A stretch of 56,849 nt of DNA from the NCBI GenBank assembly GCA_016793875.1, contig JAEULG010000117.1, positions 1 through 56,849 of the forward strand, in the 5' to 3' direction. Origin of the DNA: Rhodospirillales bacterium. Lineage in GTDB: Bacteria; Pseudomonadota; Alphaproteobacteria; Rhodospirillales; Defluviicoccaceae. A model generated the notes under the pieces. The model did no database searches. It saw nothing but the letters and a program-made list of their open reading frames with translations, and was not told the DNA's origin. Position 1 is the first letter of the stretch. Each line of letters begins with the position of its first letter. This document shows, piece after piece, positions 1 to 9,790 of this stretch. The translations under genes and the position numbers were made by a program.

Positions 1-212
1 GCGAGAGCTGCCCGGCGTTTGAGTCGGAAGCTCCAGCTCACCCGCTGCCTGTGCGGCTTGCCGCGGTAGCGCTCGGCGACCTCGGGCGGATGGTCAATGA
101 CCCGCCGGCGCGCCCGGCTGAGCGCCAGCTTGACGAACTCGGCTTGAGCCGCGCTCGACCACCGCAGCGTCCAGCCGCGGAGGTGCTGGCTCGCCTCTCC
201 CGGAGGCTCCAA
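1..212 (-). CDS. Possible partial CDS, basic protein of unknown function
   Basis: An open minus-strand frame runs off the left edge. It could start at the TTG at 212-210, just past the clpA terminator. About 70 codons are visible, with high third-position GC like the neighbours. The product is rich in Arg and Ala and includes the stretches LRWSSAAQAEFVKLALSR and HPPEVAERYRGKP. I do not recognise the family. No strong ribosome binding site is seen, and the C-terminus is outside the window. It could still be non-coding. Confidence 0.35.
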   Translation of the reverse strand, partial: MEPPGEASQHLRGWTLRWSSAAQAEFVKLALSRARRRVIDHPPEVAERYRGKPHRQRVSWSFRLKRRAAL

Positions 213-238
213 ATCTTGAGAGAATGGACCAAATGCAA

Positions 239-266
239 GAGGCGCCCTCCGTGCGGAGGGCGCCTC
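239..266 (-). terminator. Hairpin terminator after clpA
   Basis: There is a perfect 12-bp inverted repeat (239-250 with 255-266) around a 4-nt loop, about 35 bp beyond the clpA stop. On the minus strand it is followed by a T-containing but interrupted stretch, so Rho-independent termination of clpA is likely but not textbook. Confidence 0.7.
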
Positions 267-302
267 TGGAACTGCCCCGGAGGGCCGAGCGGCGGGAGCC
301 GC

Positions 303-2615
303 TCAGCGCACCGGATCGAGCTGCTTGCCCTTGCGCTTCTTGACGACCGCCGGCGGCTCGTTCGGGTCGGGGTAGTCGAATGCCGGCTTGCCGTTCTCGA
401 TCTTCACCTGAACGATGCCGCCCCGCTCCAGCTTGCCGAACAGCAGTTCCTCGGCGAGCGGCTTCTTGATGTGCTCCTGGATGATGCGGGCCAGCGGCCG
501 TGCCCCAAACAAGTGATCGTAGCCCTTGTCCGCCAGCCACCGCCGCGCCTCGTCGGTGAGCTCGATGGCGACCTGCCGATCGGCGAGCTGCGCCTCCAGC
601 TGCATCACGAACTTGTCCACCACCCGCTGCACCACCTCTGGCGACAGGCTGCCGAACGGGATGATGGCATCGAGCCGGTTGCGGAACTCCGGCGTGAACA
701 TCCGCTCGATCGCTTCCTGGTCGTCGCCGATCCGCTCTTCGCGCTCGAAGCCGATCGCCGGCTTCGCCAGGTCGGTGGCTCCGGCGTTGGTGGTCATGAT
801 CAGGATGACGTTGCGGAAATCGACGCTCTTGCCGTTGTGGTCGGTCAGCTTGCCGTGGTCCATCACCTGCAACAGGATGTTGAACAGGTCGGGATGCGCC
901 TTCTCGATCTCGTCGAGCAGCAGCACCGCGTGCGGCTGCTTGTCGATGGCATCGGTTAGCAGGCCGCCCTGATCGAAGCCGACATAGCCCGGCGGCGCGC
1001 CGATCAGCCGGCTCACGCTGTGACGCTCCATGTACTCGGACATATCGAAGCGCACGAGATCAATGCCGAGCACGTGGCTCAGCTGGCGAGCGACCTCAGT
1101 CTTGCCGACGCCGGTGGGCCCCGAGAACAGGTAGGAGCCGATCGGCTTTTCGGCGTCACGCAGCCCGGCGCGGGCCAGCTTGATGGCGCTGGACAGGGCG
1201 GTGATTGCCGCATCCTGGCCGAACACCACCGTCTTCAGGTCACGCTCCAGCGTCGCCAGCGCCTTGCGGTCGTCGGACGAGACGCTCTTCGGCGGGATGC
1301 GGGCGATCTTGGCCACCACCTCTTCGACGTCACGCACGGTGACCGTCGTCCGCCGCCGGTTCTGCGGCAGCAGCATCCGCGCCGCGCCCACCTCGTCGAT
1401 GACGTCGATGGCCTTGTCCGGCAGCTTGCGGTCATTGATGTAGCGCGACGACAGCTCGACCGCGGCGCGCAGCGCATCGTTGGTGTACTTCACCTTGTGA
1501 TGGCTCTCGAAGCACGACTTCAGGCCCTGCAGGATCTTGACGGTATCTTCCTGGGTCGGCTCGTAGACATCGATCTTCTGGAACCGCCGGACCAGCGCCC
1601 GGTCCTTCTCGAAGTGGTTGCGGTACTCCTTATACGTGGTCGAGCCCATGCAGCGCAGGTTGCCCGAGGCCAGCGACGGCTTGAGTATGTTGGACGCGTC
1701 CATCGAGCCACCGCTGGTGGCGCCGGCGCCGACAACGGTGTGGATCTCGTCGATGAACAGGATCGCGCCCGGCGTCGCCTCCAGTTCGGAGATGACGTTC
1801 TTCAGCCGCTCCTCGAAGTCGCCGCGATAGCGGGTGCCGGCGAGCAGCGTTCCCATGTCGAGAGCGAATATGGTCGACGCCTTCAACACCTCCGGCACGT
1901 CGCCGCGCACGATGCGCCAAGCGAGGCCTTCGGCCAGCGCCGTCTTGCCGACTCCCGGATCGCCTACGAACAGCGGGTTGTTCTTATTCCGCCGGCAGAG
2001 GATCTGGACGGTCCGCTCGATTTCCATTTCGCGTCCGATCAACGGATCGATCCGGCCATCAGACGCCTTCCGGTTCAGGTCCACGCAGTAGCTTTCCAAA
2101 GCTTCATGCCCTTTGCGAACAACCTTCTCGCCGCCGCTCTCGTCGTCGGTGCCTTGCACCGCCCGCCGACGCTGCTCGCCCGGAACCTTGGAGATGCCGT
2201 GGGCGATGAAGTTCACGGCATCGAGGCGAGTCATCTCCTGCACTTGCAAGAAGTAGACCGCGTGCGACTCGCGCTCTGAAAAAAGCGCGACCAGAACGTT
2301 TGCGCCCGTGACTTCGTCGCGTCCCGACGACTGGACATGAATGACAGAACGCTGCACCACCCGCTGGAAACCGGCGGTGGGCTTAGGATCGGTGGCAACT
2401 GCTGCCCGCAGGCTGTGCAGTTCGTTGTCGACGAATGTGGTCAGCTCCTGCTGCAGCTGGCCCATATCGACGCCACACGCCTTGAGCACCGGCGAGGCAT
2501 CCTGATCATCGATCAGCGCAAGCAGAAGATGTTCGAGGGTCGCATACTCGTGGCGGCGCTCAGTAGCCAGCGCCAGAGCGCGATGCAGGGTCTGTTCGAG
2601 GTTTCGCGACAGCAT
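303..2615 (-). CDS. clpA: ATP-dependent Clp protease ATP-binding subunit ClpA
   Basis: Hexameric AAA+ unfoldase that feeds proteins into ClpP in the cytoplasm. It has 770 residues, close to the usual ~760. The ClpA-type N-domain covers about 1-145. The first ATPase module has Walker A GDPGVGKT at 218-225 and Walker B FIDE near 287. The second has GPTGVGKT at 499-506 and LLLDE near 565. The IGF loop that docks on ClpP is visible at about 621-623. The gene lies 10 bp downstream of clpS on the same strand, the standard adaptor-unfoldase operon, and ends in a strong hairpin. clpP is not in the window. The start [10 protein letters not shown] is the family norm. Confidence 0.97.
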   Translation of the reverse strand: MLSRNLEQTLHRALALATERRHEYATLEHLLLALIDDQDASPVLKACGVDMGQLQQELTTFVDNELHSLRAAVATDPKPTAGFQRVVQRSVIHVQSSGRDEVTGANVLVALFSERESHAVYFLQVQEMTRLDAVNFIAHGISKVPGEQRRRAVQGTDDESGGEKVVRKGHEALESYCVDLNRKASDGRIDPLIGREMEIERTVQILCRRNKNNPLFVGDPGVGKTALAEGLAWRIVRGDVPEVLKASTIFALDMGTLLAGTRYRGDFEERLKNVISELEATPGAILFIDEIHTVVGAGATSGGSMDASNILKPSLASGNLRCMGSTTYKEYRNHFEKDRALVRRFQKIDVYEPTQEDTVKILQGLKSCFESHHKVKYTNDALRAAVELSSRYINDRKLPDKAIDVIDEVGAARMLLPQNRRRTTVTVRDVEEVVAKIARIPPKSVSSDDRKALATLERDLKTVVFGQDAAITALSSAIKLARAGLRDAEKPIGSYLFSGPTGVGKTEVARQLSHVLGIDLVRFDMSEYMERHSVSRLIGAPPGYVGFDQGGLLTDAIDKQPHAVLLLDEIEKAHPDLFNILLQVMDHGKLTDHNGKSVDFRNVILIMTTNAGATDLAKPAIGFEREERIGDDQEAIERMFTPEFRNRLDAIIPFGSLSPEVVQRVVDKFVMQLEAQLADRQVAIELTDEARRWLADKGYDHLFGARPLARIIQEHIKKPLAEELLFGKLERGGIVQVKIENGKPAFDYPDPNEPPAVVKKRKGKQLDPVR

Positions 2616-2625
2616 CTTGCGGTCC

Positions 2626-2964
2626 CTAGTCCGTTCCGTCTTTCTCTATCGTGCACTGCAGCGGGTGCTGATGCTGGCGCGCGAGATCCATGACCTGATT
2701 GACCTTGGTTTCGGCGATCTCGTAGGTGAACACGCCGCACACGCCGACGCCGCGGTGGTGAACATGCAGCATGATTCGCACCGCATCCTCATGGGTCTTG
2801 GCGAAGAACCGCTCGAGGACGTGCACGACGAACTCCATCGGCGTGTAATCGTCGTTGAGCATCAAGACCTTGTACATTGCCGGCTTCTTCGTCTTGGCGC
2901 GTGGCTTGGTGGCGACGCCGGTCGAAGGGGTGCCGTCGGAGGTTCGCCTGTCGGATCGGCTCAT
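2626..2964 (-). CDS. clpS: Clp protease adaptor protein ClpS
   Basis: Adaptor that binds N-degron substrates and hands them to ClpA. The 112-residue form starting at the ATG at 2964 ([10 protein letters not shown]) fits the family. The frame is open about 60 codons further upstream, but that part does not look like ClpS. A flexible N-terminal tail of about 35 residues precedes the core [17 protein letters not shown]. The conserved VLERFF and the MLHVHHRG segment follow, which form the N-degron pocket and ClpA-facing surface in known ClpS. It is cotranscribed with clpA, 10 bp downstream. Confidence 0.95.
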   Translation of the reverse strand: MSRSDRRTSDGTPSTGVATKPRAKTKKPAMYKVLMLNDDYTPMEFVVHVLERFFAKTHEDAVRIMLHVHHRGVGVCGVFTYEIAETKVNQVMDLARQHQHPLQCTIEKDGTD

Positions 2965-3060
2965 CGATGCTCGCGGTCTCTCGCTTGACCCATGCTTTTC
3001 ATATGCAATAAGTACGCCGCATGATCCAAGGGCCATGCGTAACCAATATATGCATTTTAA

Positions 3061-3077
3061 GGGGCCGGAAAAGCCCC
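3061..3077 (-). terminator. Possible weak terminator hairpin
   Basis: A 5-bp GGGGC/GCCCC stem with a 7-nt loop is followed on the minus strand by TTAAAATG. It lies about 75 bp beyond the stop of the minus-strand gene at 3151-3612 and upstream of clpS, so it could separate the two transcripts. The stem is short and the T tract poor. Confidence 0.3.
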
Positions 3078-3150
3078 GTGGCGGTTGCGCAGGTCCGGCC
3101 TTACGGTCCCCGATCGGGCCCCGCGCGAGCAGCCGAAGAGTCAAAAGGAC

Positions 3151-3612
3151 TTAGCGGAAGATGCGGCCGAGCCGCAAGTTTTCGAGATACTGATCGAGGC
3201 GGCTGCGCAGCGGATAGAGAGCCTCCTCGCCGATGTCGCGGGCGATGCGCGCCAGCAAGCCGCCGCGCCGCACCGCCTCCTGGGCGAAGCGCAGCGCATG
3301 GTCCCGCTCGACGGCGAGCAGGGCACCGGTCGTCCGGCAACTGCGGCGGGCGCGGTACTGGGCGCTGGCTTCCTCCAGCGAAGTCAGGGCGACAGCGTAT
3401 GCGGCGGCGTTCCACACCCGGACCCCACTGAAAACGATCTCCAGGGACTTGAAGGCGGCGGCGGCATCCTCCAGCAGCGACCAGCGCGGGGCAGCCACCA
3501 GCCTGCCGAGCGCCGCCCAGGACGCGCCGGCCGGGAAGCCACCAACCGCCGCCTCGCCCCCGCTGGCGGAATCCCCGTCCGTCGCCAAACCGCTGGCTGA
3601 TGCCTCGACCAT
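3151..3612 (-). CDS. Hypothetical protein, possibly phasin-like
   Basis: A 153-residue protein starting at the ATG at 3612, chosen because GGGAGAG sits 5 nt upstream; the frame is open 16 codons further. The first 45 residues are low-complexity (Ala, Gly, Ser). The rest is predicted helical, with segments such as LLEDAAAAFKSLEIVFSGVR and RFAQEAVRRGGLLARIARDIG. There are no Cys motifs, signal peptide or membrane span. The amphipathic helical character and size resemble phasins that coat polyhydroxyalkanoate granules, but I cannot see a family signature, so that is a guess. It is transcribed away from the ubiD remnant and toward clpS. Confidence 0.65.
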   Translation of the reverse strand: MVEASASGLATDGDSASGGEAAVGGFPAGASWAALGRLVAAPRWSLLEDAAAAFKSLEIVFSGVRVWNAAAYAVALTSLEEASAQYRARRSCRTTGALLAVERDHALRFAQEAVRRGGLLARIARDIGEEALYPLRSRLDQYLENLRLGRIFR

Positions 3613-3838
3613 TTGCACTCTCCCGATCCGGGCGGCAGGTAGCGCAGAACTTGCGGCCACACCTCGCGTCGCCGGTAGAAATCCCCCAAACGGAGCCTCC
3701 CGAAGGGTGATTGAGCTGGAAATTTAATGCGTACAGTTTACAGGCACAATTGAGCTTTACCGGCGGCTGCAATGCGCGGGACGAAGATCGGACACCCTGC
3801 CGACCCAGCGCATCCTCTCTGCATATAATTTAGGCAGA

Positions 3839-4267
3839 ATGCTTCCGGAACCTCATCGTCCGGCGGCCTCGCGTGTCGTCCGGCGGCAGGAGAAACGCGT
3901 CGGCGGCATGACCAGGCAGGCGGCGCTCCTTACGCGGGCAGTGTGCCGGGAGCTGAAAAGCATCATCTTCGTTGATGAGGATGCCGATCTGTTCGACACT
4001 GACGAGGTGCTCTGGGCGATGCGGACGCGGTTCTCGGGAGACATGGATACGATCTTCGTCCAGGGCGGTGTGGGGGGCGTGCTCGATCCCTCGCAGACAC
4101 CGCTGTACGACCCGCGGGTGACCGCCAAGGGGACGACCACCAGGGCGATCTTCGACGGCACGGTTCCTTTTCATCTTCATCTGAAGGAACACGTCGCGCG
4201 GGCCCAGTCCAAGGAACTCGTTCCTGGCCCGTGGACGCCGCTGCTCTTCGGGAAGGGGGCGTCATGA
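3839..4267 (+). pseudogene. UbiD/BsdC-family decarboxylase, C-terminal remnant
   Basis: The 142-residue frame matches only the C-terminal part of prenylated-FMN decarboxylases (UbiD; closest in style to the C subunit of 4-hydroxybenzoate/vanillate decarboxylases). Recognisable are RQAALLTRAVCRELKSIIFV, DEDADLFDTDEVLWAM, LDPSQTPLYDP and AIFDGTVPFHL. Family members have about 450-500 residues, so roughly the first 350 are missing. The lost part includes the prFMN pocket and the catalytic Glu-Arg-Glu residues, so it cannot be an active decarboxylase. Homology seems to begin around 3890; the first ~20 codons look unrelated. It overlaps the intact ubiX start as ATGA, showing the pair was once an operon. 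It could instead be expressed as a short protein of unknown use. Confidence 0.8.
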
Positions 4268-4893
4268 CCGCAGCATCCGCACCCCGCCGCCTGATCGTCG
4301 GCATCACCGGCGCCACTGGCATCATCTATGGCGTCCGGGCACTGCAGGTGCTGCGGGAACTGGGCATCGAAAGCCACCTGGTGGTCTCGAAGGCCGGGGA
4401 AATGACCCGGGATTACGAGACCGACCTCAGCCGCGAGCAGTTGCAGGCGATGGCCGACGTCGTTCACCCGATCGGCGATGTCGGCGCATCGATTGCCAGC
4501 GGCTCGTTCAAGACGATGGGCATGCTGGTCGCCCCCTGCTCGGTGCGGACGTTGGCGGAAGTCGCGACCGGCGTGACCAGCACGCTGCTCACCCGGGCCG
4601 CCGACGTGGTCCTGAAGGAACGGCGCAAGCTGATACTGATGGTGCGGGAAGCGCCGCTGCACGCCGGCCACATCCGTAATATGCTCGCGGTGACGGAACT
4701 GGGGGGAATCATCTACCCGCCGGTGCCGGCCTTCTACACCCGCCCGCACAGCGTGGCCGATATCGTCGACCATTCGCTCGGCCGGGCATTCGACTGCTTC
4801 GGCATCGAAATGCCGGGGATGCCGAGGTGGGATGGCGAGCATCGTCGCCAGCCTGCCACCACCGCGCCAAACATCGCAGCCTTGAAGGTCTGA
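4264..4893 (+). CDS. ubiX: Flavin prenyltransferase UbiX
   Basis: Joins dimethylallyl phosphate to FMN to make prenylated FMN, the cofactor of UbiD decarboxylases in ubiquinone or aromatic-acid metabolism. It has 209 residues, the usual size. The N-terminal Rossmann motif is GITGATG (about residues 13-19). GSFKTMGMLVAPCSVRTLA and MVREAPLH are family signatures for the phosphate and flavin sites. The ATG at 4264 follows a good AGGGGG; an in-frame start 11 codons earlier would lie inside the upstream frame. The gene overlaps the ubiD remnant by 4 nt and converges on purA. Its client decarboxylase must be encoded elsewhere. Confidence 0.95.
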   Translation: MTAASAPRRLIVGITGATGIIYGVRALQVLRELGIESHLVVSKAGEMTRDYETDLSREQLQAMADVVHPIGDVGASIASGSFKTMGMLVAPCSVRTLAEVATGVTSTLLTRAADVVLKERRKLILMVREAPLHAGHIRNMLAVTELGGIIYPPVPAFYTRPHSVADIVDHSLGRAFDCFGIEMPGMPRWDGEHRRQPATTAPNIAALKV

Positions 4894-4936
4894 GGTCCCG
4901 GAACCCGCCAACGCTGGCCGGCCGCTGGCTGCTGCC

Positions 4937-6229
4937 TCAGTCCACGAAAGGATCGTGGACCATGATGGTGTCGTCGCGCTCGGGGCTGGTGGACAGCAGA
5001 TGAACGGGTGCCTCGATCATCTCCTCGATGCGGCGGACGTATTTCACCGCCGCCGCCGGCAGGTCGGCCCACGAGCGAGCGCCGCGGGTGCTGTCGGACC
5101 AGCCGGGCAGCGTCTCGTAGACCGGCTCGACCCGGCCCTGGCGGACGCTGGACGCCGGCAGGTGGTCCAGCGCCTCGCCGTCCAACCGGTAGCCGGTGCA
5201 GACCCGGATCTCGGGAAAGCCGTCGAGGACGTCGAGCTTGGTCAGGGCGATACCGTCGATGCCGTTGACCTTGACCGCTTGGCGGACGAGCACGGCATCG
5301 AACCAGCCGCAGCGCCGCGCCCGACCGGTGACTGTGCCGAACTCGCGGCCCCGCTCGCCGAGCAGTCGGCCGGTCTCGCAGGTCAGCTCGGTCGGGAACG
5401 GGCCGGAGCCGACGCGCGTCGTATACGCCTTGGTGATGCCGAGGATGTAATTGAGCGCGCCGGGGCCCAGCCCGGAGCCCGCCGCCGCCTGCCCGGCAAG
5501 CGTGTTCGACGAGGTGACGAACGGGTAGGTGCCGTGATCGATGTCGAGCAGCGTGCCCTGCGCCCCCTCGAACAGGATGCGCCGGCCCGCCCGCCGGGCC
5601 GAATCCAGGGTCTTCCAAACGGTATCGGCGTAAGGCAGCACCTCCGGGGCGATCGCCAGCAGCGCTGCCAGTACCGCTTTGCGATCGACCGCTGGAAGTC
5701 CGAGGCCGCGCAGCAGCGCATCATGGTGCAGCAGCATGGCGTCGAGCTTGGCTTCGACGACGGCGGCGTCGGCGAGATCGCCGAGGCGGATGGCGCGGCG
5801 CGCCACCTTGTCTTCGTAAGCCGGGCCGATGCCGCGGCCGGTGGTGCCGATGCGGGCGTTGCCCAGCGCTTTCTCGCGGGCGGCGTCGAGGTTGCGGTGC
5901 AGCGGCAGGATCAGCGGCGCGTTCTCGGCGACGCGGACATTGTCGGGGCCGACGTGCACCCCCTGGCCGCGCAACGCCGCGATCTCCTCCAGCAGGTGCC
6001 ACGGGTCGAGAACGACGCCGTTGCCGATCACCGACAGCTTGCCCGGGCGCACCACCCCCGACGGCAGCAGGCTGAGCTTATAGGTGATGCCGTCGATGAC
6101 GAGGGTGTGCCCAGCGTTGTGCCCGCCCTGAAACCGGACGACGACCCCTGCCCGTTCGGACAGCCAGTCGACGATCTTGCCCTTGCCTTCGTCACCCCAC
6201 TGGGCGCCGACGACGACGACGTTGGCCAT
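4937..6229 (-). CDS. purA: Adenylosuccinate synthetase
   Basis: Converts IMP, aspartate and GTP to adenylosuccinate, the first committed step of AMP synthesis. It has 430 residues, the full family length. The N-terminus carries the GTP-binding loop [11 protein letters not shown] (about 8-18). [42 protein letters not shown] (shown in part) and ALTKLDVLD are in the expected order. It starts 5 bp after the hisZ stop, so the two form a minus-strand operon, as in many alphaproteobacteria. It converges with ubiX. Confidence 0.97.
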   Translation of the reverse strand: MANVVVVGAQWGDEGKGKIVDWLSERAGVVVRFQGGHNAGHTLVIDGITYKLSLLPSGVVRPGKLSVIGNGVVLDPWHLLEEIAALRGQGVHVGPDNVRVAENAPLILPLHRNLDAAREKALGNARIGTTGRGIGPAYEDKVARRAIRLGDLADAAVVEAKLDAMLLHHDALLRGLGLPAVDRKAVLAALLAIAPEVLPYADTVWKTLDSARRAGRRILFEGAQGTLLDIDHGTYPFVTSSNTLAGQAAAGSGLGPGALNYILGITKAYTTRVGSGPFPTELTCETGRLLGERGREFGTVTGRARRCGWFDAVLVRQAVKVNGIDGIALTKLDVLDGFPEIRVCTGYRLDGEALDHLPASSVRQGRVEPVYETLPGWSDSTRGARSWADLPAAAVKYVRRIEEMIEAPVHLLSTSPERDDTIMVHDPFVD

Positions 6230-6234
6230 GGCGC

Positions 6235-7410
6235 TCAGCCTTTCTCAGCGGGACGGGGAACGGCGGGCAGCGGCCGCGGCCGACCGTCGACCAGCAGGTG
6301 GGTACAATCGAGACGCACCGCCTCGGCGGACGGGTCGGGTTCAGGGTCAAGGACGTCGATGGTATTCCAGCCGTGGCGGCGCAGTTCCTGGGCCAGACCC
6401 GGCGGGGTGTCGGCCGGGAGCAGCAGGCGCGGCTCCGGCCGCGGCCGCGGCAGGGCGCGCAGCACCGCGTCGACGAACAGAGTTATGCCGGTTGCCGCTT
6501 CGCCGGCCTGCGTCTGGTAGCGGCCGCCGCGACCGATCTCCTCCGCCGCCGACTCGGCGAACAGCGCGTAGGTGACGCCGGTGTGATACTCGAAGCCGCG
6601 GCTCTCGGCTGCATCGATGGTCAGCGTCAGCGCCGGCACCTCGCGGTGCAAGCGCTCGTGCACCGATTCCAGGCGGGCCCGTTCCGCCGCTGCCGCCGCC
6701 GGCAGGTCGAGGCCGTCCAGCACCGCCAGCGCCCCCTCGGCGGGGCCGCTGCTGGCGGCAAGGCGCGCCAGCATGTCGGCGCGGTCGTCCCCCAGCACCG
6801 GGGCCATCGCCGCGATTGCCGAGGCGTCCTTGCGGTCGAGAGCGATCCGCAGCCGGCGGGCCGCCGCGGCATCGACCGGCGCCGCCGCCAACATCGCCGG
6901 AACCAGCGTCGGCAGGCCGAGATCGACGGTAAGCCCGCACACGCCGAGGTCGGCAAGTGCCGAGGTCGCCATCACGATCACCTCGACGTCGGCCGCGGCG
7001 GCGCCCGAGCCGACGATCTCGGCGCCGGCCTGGCCGAACTGCCGCTCCGGATGAAGCTGCGAGCCACGCACCCTCACCACCTGCCCAGCATAGCTGAGGC
7101 GCAACGGCCGCGGCCGGTGGGCCAGCCGGCTGCTGGCGATCCGCGCCACCTGCATGGTCATATCCGGTCGCAGCGCCAGCAGCCGCTGGGCGAGCGGATC
7201 CATCAGCCGGAACGTCTCCGCCGCCAGCGCCTCGGCCGAACCCGCCAGCATGGTCTCTTCGAACTCGATCATCGGCGGCTTGACGCGCTCGTAGCCGAAG
7301 CCGGCGAAATGCCGCATCAGCCGTTCCACCGTCCGCGCCTCGAAGGCGGCGGCGGGTGGCAGCACGTCGGCCAGACCGGCCGGCAGCAGTGCCGCGGCGA
7401 GAGTGCTCAT
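6235..7410 (-). CDS. hisZ: ATP phosphoribosyltransferase regulatory subunit HisZ
   Basis: A histidyl-tRNA-synthetase-like protein lacking aminoacylation. It pairs with short-form HisG to make the first enzyme of histidine synthesis. The 391-residue product shows a class II synthetase fold: [11 protein letters not shown] (motif-1 region, about residue 46), [11 protein letters not shown] (motif 2, about 79-89), [15 protein letters not shown], and the C-terminal GRGGRYQ and GITLFVDA segments. There is no C-terminal anticodon-binding domain, which separates it from true HisRS. The partner hisG is not in the window; hisC and hisI are, but unlinked. It is upstream of purA in the same operon. Confidence 0.93.
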   Translation of the reverse strand: MSTLAAALLPAGLADVLPPAAAFEARTVERLMRHFAGFGYERVKPPMIEFEETMLAGSAEALAAETFRLMDPLAQRLLALRPDMTMQVARIASSRLAHRPRPLRLSYAGQVVRVRGSQLHPERQFGQAGAEIVGSGAAAADVEVIVMATSALADLGVCGLTVDLGLPTLVPAMLAAAPVDAAAARRLRIALDRKDASAIAAMAPVLGDDRADMLARLAASSGPAEGALAVLDGLDLPAAAAAERARLESVHERLHREVPALTLTIDAAESRGFEYHTGVTYALFAESAAEEIGRGGRYQTQAGEAATGITLFVDAVLRALPRPRPEPRLLLPADTPPGLAQELRRHGWNTIDVLDPEPDPSAEAVRLDCTHLLVDGRPRPLPAVPRPAEKG

Positions 7411-7579
7411 CGGAGATCTTTAAAGTCCGCAGTCCCGGGTCCCGGCCAGACGCTGCGGCGGTCCTTTCGGGATCGTCCGGCGCCCGGTCCGCGCGAGGTT
7501 GTAGACGAAAGCCGCCGGGAATGGCGAGGTCAAATCGCGCCCGTCGCGAAACGAACGGCGACAGCGGACCCGCGCTATC

Positions 7580-8167
7580 CTACTGCTGGAGGTCGAAGAC
7601 CTCCTCGCGCACCGTCTCGCCGATGCTCGCAGCGAGCTTCGGGACCATCGCCGCCGCAAGCTCCGAGGGCTCGCCGTCGCTCAACGGCGCGATCGCCCAG
7701 CCCTGCCAGAGCCGGGCACCGGTCGAACGGGCATCGAGGATCAGTCCCAGTCGGTACTGCGGCGGCGTCACCACCGTCGTCCCGGACACCGGCAACCGCG
7801 CCTGACGCGCGATGTCCAGCTCGCCCTGCGGAAACAGCCGGCCACGGTCATCCATCATTGGCACTCGGTCGCTCCCCGGCGGAGCATTCCAGGCACCGAC
7901 GCTGTCGCCGGTGTCGATCGTCAGCAGCAGCGGCGCATCGCCGCCCGCGAGCGGTGTGCCAAGCCGCTTCAACGCCGCTTCCAGGGCCCGCATGATGGCG
8001 AGGTTTTCATCTGAGTTATCGAGAACCCGCACTTCGATCGGCTGCGATGCCGGCAGCGGCTGGAAGGAGACGGCGTTGAGCGTCGCCTGGCCGGTGACGT
8101 CAGCCACAGCCAAGCCGGGTGCGATAGTGGCCGCGAATGCCATCGACGCCGGCAGAAGACGGATCAT
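7580..8167 (-). CDS. Exported protein of unknown function
   Basis: A 195-residue protein with a clear Sec signal peptide (MIRLLPASMAFAATIAPGL then AVA, cleavage about residue 22). The ATG at 8167 was chosen because GAGGGGAG lies 7 nt upstream; another ATG two codons before is too close to that site. The mature part contains LPASQPIEVRVLDNSDENLA and a long segment ending AASIGETVREEVFDLQQ. No Cys lipobox or catalytic motif is recognised. It is probably periplasmic. It sits 169 bp upstream of hisZ on the same strand and 232 bp from the porin gene, and may be transcribed with either. Confidence 0.8.
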   Translation of the reverse strand: MIRLLPASMAFAATIAPGLAVADVTGQATLNAVSFQPLPASQPIEVRVLDNSDENLAIMRALEAALKRLGTPLAGGDAPLLLTIDTGDSVGAWNAPPGSDRVPMMDDRGRLFPQGELDIARQARLPVSGTTVVTPPQYRLGLILDARSTGARLWQGWAIAPLSDGEPSELAAAMVPKLAASIGETVREEVFDLQQ

Positions 8168-8309
8168 GGGCATGCTCCCCTCGCTCGGGCACCGATGGCC
8201 GAGCCCCATCGGGCATGATCGGTTGCCGGCGGGCGGGCGTCAATCACTTGCATTTGCGCAGAGCCCGCTCAAGGGGTCGGTTGCAGCAACGAAGCGCGGT
8301 CTGTGCCTT

Positions 8310-8364
8310 CCTCCGATATCGGGAGGCCCGGCCAGGCGGCGCTGCTCGCAACGCACGCCTGGCC
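8310..8364. repeat. Two inverted repeats between porin and exported-protein genes
   Basis: A CCTCC/GGAGG repeat (8310-8314 with 8322-8326) is followed by a 9-bp stem (8330-8338 with 8356-8364) with a 17-nt loop. Both lie 36-90 bp beyond the stop of the minus-strand porin gene. No T tract follows on the minus strand. They may form an RNA end or processing structure; function is unproven. Confidence 0.35.
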
Positions 8365-8399
8365 CGACCACCGCAGTGGATCAGCCGCGATCAAGGTGG

Positions 8400-9665
8400 T
8401 CAGAAGGTGACCCCGATCTCGCCACCGAAGACGACGGCGGTATCGGCGCTGCTGACACCGGCCGGGTCGAACACCAGCTGCAGATCCGGACGGACGTAGA
8501 ACCACTTCGTCAGCTGTGCGGTGTAGGCCAGTTCCAGGATTTTCTCGGAGCCACCCGGATTGATGTCCTTCGAGAGCTTGCCGTAGAAGAAGCCAAGCGC
8601 GGTATTGTCGTCGTCGCGGCTGGGGATCAGTCCCTTGTAAACGAGGCCGCCGCCGAAGAAGACCGGCAGCTCGTTGACCGACTCGCGCGGCAGGAACGAG
8701 GCGACCGCCCACGGGGTGAGGCCCTGGTCAGCCGTATCCGGCTCGCGGTAGACCATCTGCTGTGCCGAGACGTAGAAACCGGCGCTACCGTCCTGATGAC
8801 CCTCGCCATCGACCCTCTCGTGATGGCCGCTCTCGCCGAAGATGCCGAGCTTCACCATGCCGGCCAGGCCCTCCGGCACCTCCTGCTCCTTGCCCTTCTC
8901 GGCCTCCTTCAGCTGATTCCAGCCGTAGCTCACTTCGCCGATGGCGAAGACGCCGTCCTCGGGATCGAGGGTGAAGCGGGTGCCGTTGCGGTGATCGTCG
9001 ATCGTCTTCTCGTCGGCATTGTAGACACCGACGGCAAAGCGCAGGTCTTCGATCGGCTCGTAGGCGCCGACCACGCCCCACTGGGCGAACGGGGCGGTCG
9101 TGTAGCCGAAGTTGCCGCCTGGCACGTTGGCGGGCGAGCCGTTGATGCCGCCGTTGACATAGTTGGTGTAGATGTCCGAGGCGAGGAAGTCCTGTTCGGT
9201 GGTCAACCGGCCGATCTTGAACTTCAGCGTGTCGTCAAAGAGCTTCTGCTGGAAGTAAAGCTCCGATAACCGCGCTTCCTGGCCGGTAAAGATCTGCTGG
9301 ACCGAGAAAAGGTTGCCGACCTGGCGATCGGACAGGTTCTGGCCGGAGGACCAGGCGCCGCTGGCATAAAAGCTGAGGCCGGTGGCGCCGATCAGCTTCT
9401 CGAGGTCGAACTCCAGGCCGAAGTCCATGCGGCCGGCATAATCCCAGCCGTCGCCGCTGCCGGCATTGCCGTTGCGGACCGCCATAATGTCCGTCGTGTA
9501 GGCGCCTTCGAACTTGACGCCGGCATCCTCCAGGGTAGTGCGCGCGCCACCCCAGTCGCCGGTGGCATAATCCCCGTCGAGCCACTCGCTCACCGACTGC
9601 TGCGCCACCGCCGGCCCCGCCATACCCGCCAGCAGCATGGCGCCGATACCCGCCAATATCCTCAT
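8400..9665 (-). CDS. OprB-family carbohydrate-selective porin
   Basis: An outer-membrane beta-barrel porin of 421 residues with a Sec signal (MRILAGIGAMLLAGMAGPAVA, cleavage about residue 21). OprB features are WLDGDYATGDWGGARTTLED at the mature N-terminus, GDGWDYAGRMDFGLEFDLEK, KFKIGRLTTEQDF, and repeated WFYVRPDLQLVFDPAG-type strands near the end. The chain ends in Phe (GEIGVTF), the usual signal for barrel assembly. OprB proteins let glucose and related sugars diffuse across the outer membrane; the actual substrate cannot be read. The gene is alone, with its own promoter-like sequence and an 18-bp palindrome upstream. Confidence 0.9.
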   Translation of the reverse strand: MRILAGIGAMLLAGMAGPAVAQQSVSEWLDGDYATGDWGGARTTLEDAGVKFEGAYTTDIMAVRNGNAGSGDGWDYAGRMDFGLEFDLEKLIGATGLSFYASGAWSSGQNLSDRQVGNLFSVQQIFTGQEARLSELYFQQKLFDDTLKFKIGRLTTEQDFLASDIYTNYVNGGINGSPANVPGGNFGYTTAPFAQWGVVGAYEPIEDLRFAVGVYNADEKTIDDHRNGTRFTLDPEDGVFAIGEVSYGWNQLKEAEKGKEQEVPEGLAGMVKLGIFGESGHHERVDGEGHQDGSAGFYVSAQQMVYREPDTADQGLTPWAVASFLPRESVNELPVFFGGGLVYKGLIPSRDDDNTALGFFYGKLSKDINPGGSEKILELAYTAQLTKWFYVRPDLQLVFDPAGVSSADTAVVFGGEIGVTF

Positions 9666-9754
9666 CCTCTTCGATCTCCCTCGCTCTCTCGTTCAGTTGT
9701 GGCTGCACCTGCGCGGCTTCGGACGAACGGCCGAGTTCCTTTTTGCTGCGCCGG

Positions 9755-9784
9755 CTATAAGAAAGTGCGTCGCACCCTCAACAA
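9755..9784 (-). promoter_or_regulatory. Candidate sigma-70 promoter of the porin gene
   Basis: On the minus strand, TTGTTG (9784-9779) and TTATAG (9760-9755) are 18 bp apart, about 90 bp upstream of the porin ATG. It is a moderate match to the housekeeping consensus, placed just downstream of the palindrome at 9791-9808. Confidence 0.4.
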
Positions 9785-9790
9785 CATGTC

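Noticed and set aside
51..2279. Long plus-strand frames opposite clpA
   Set aside because: They mirror clpA on the other strand; the translations are Arg, His and Leu-rich without any motif.
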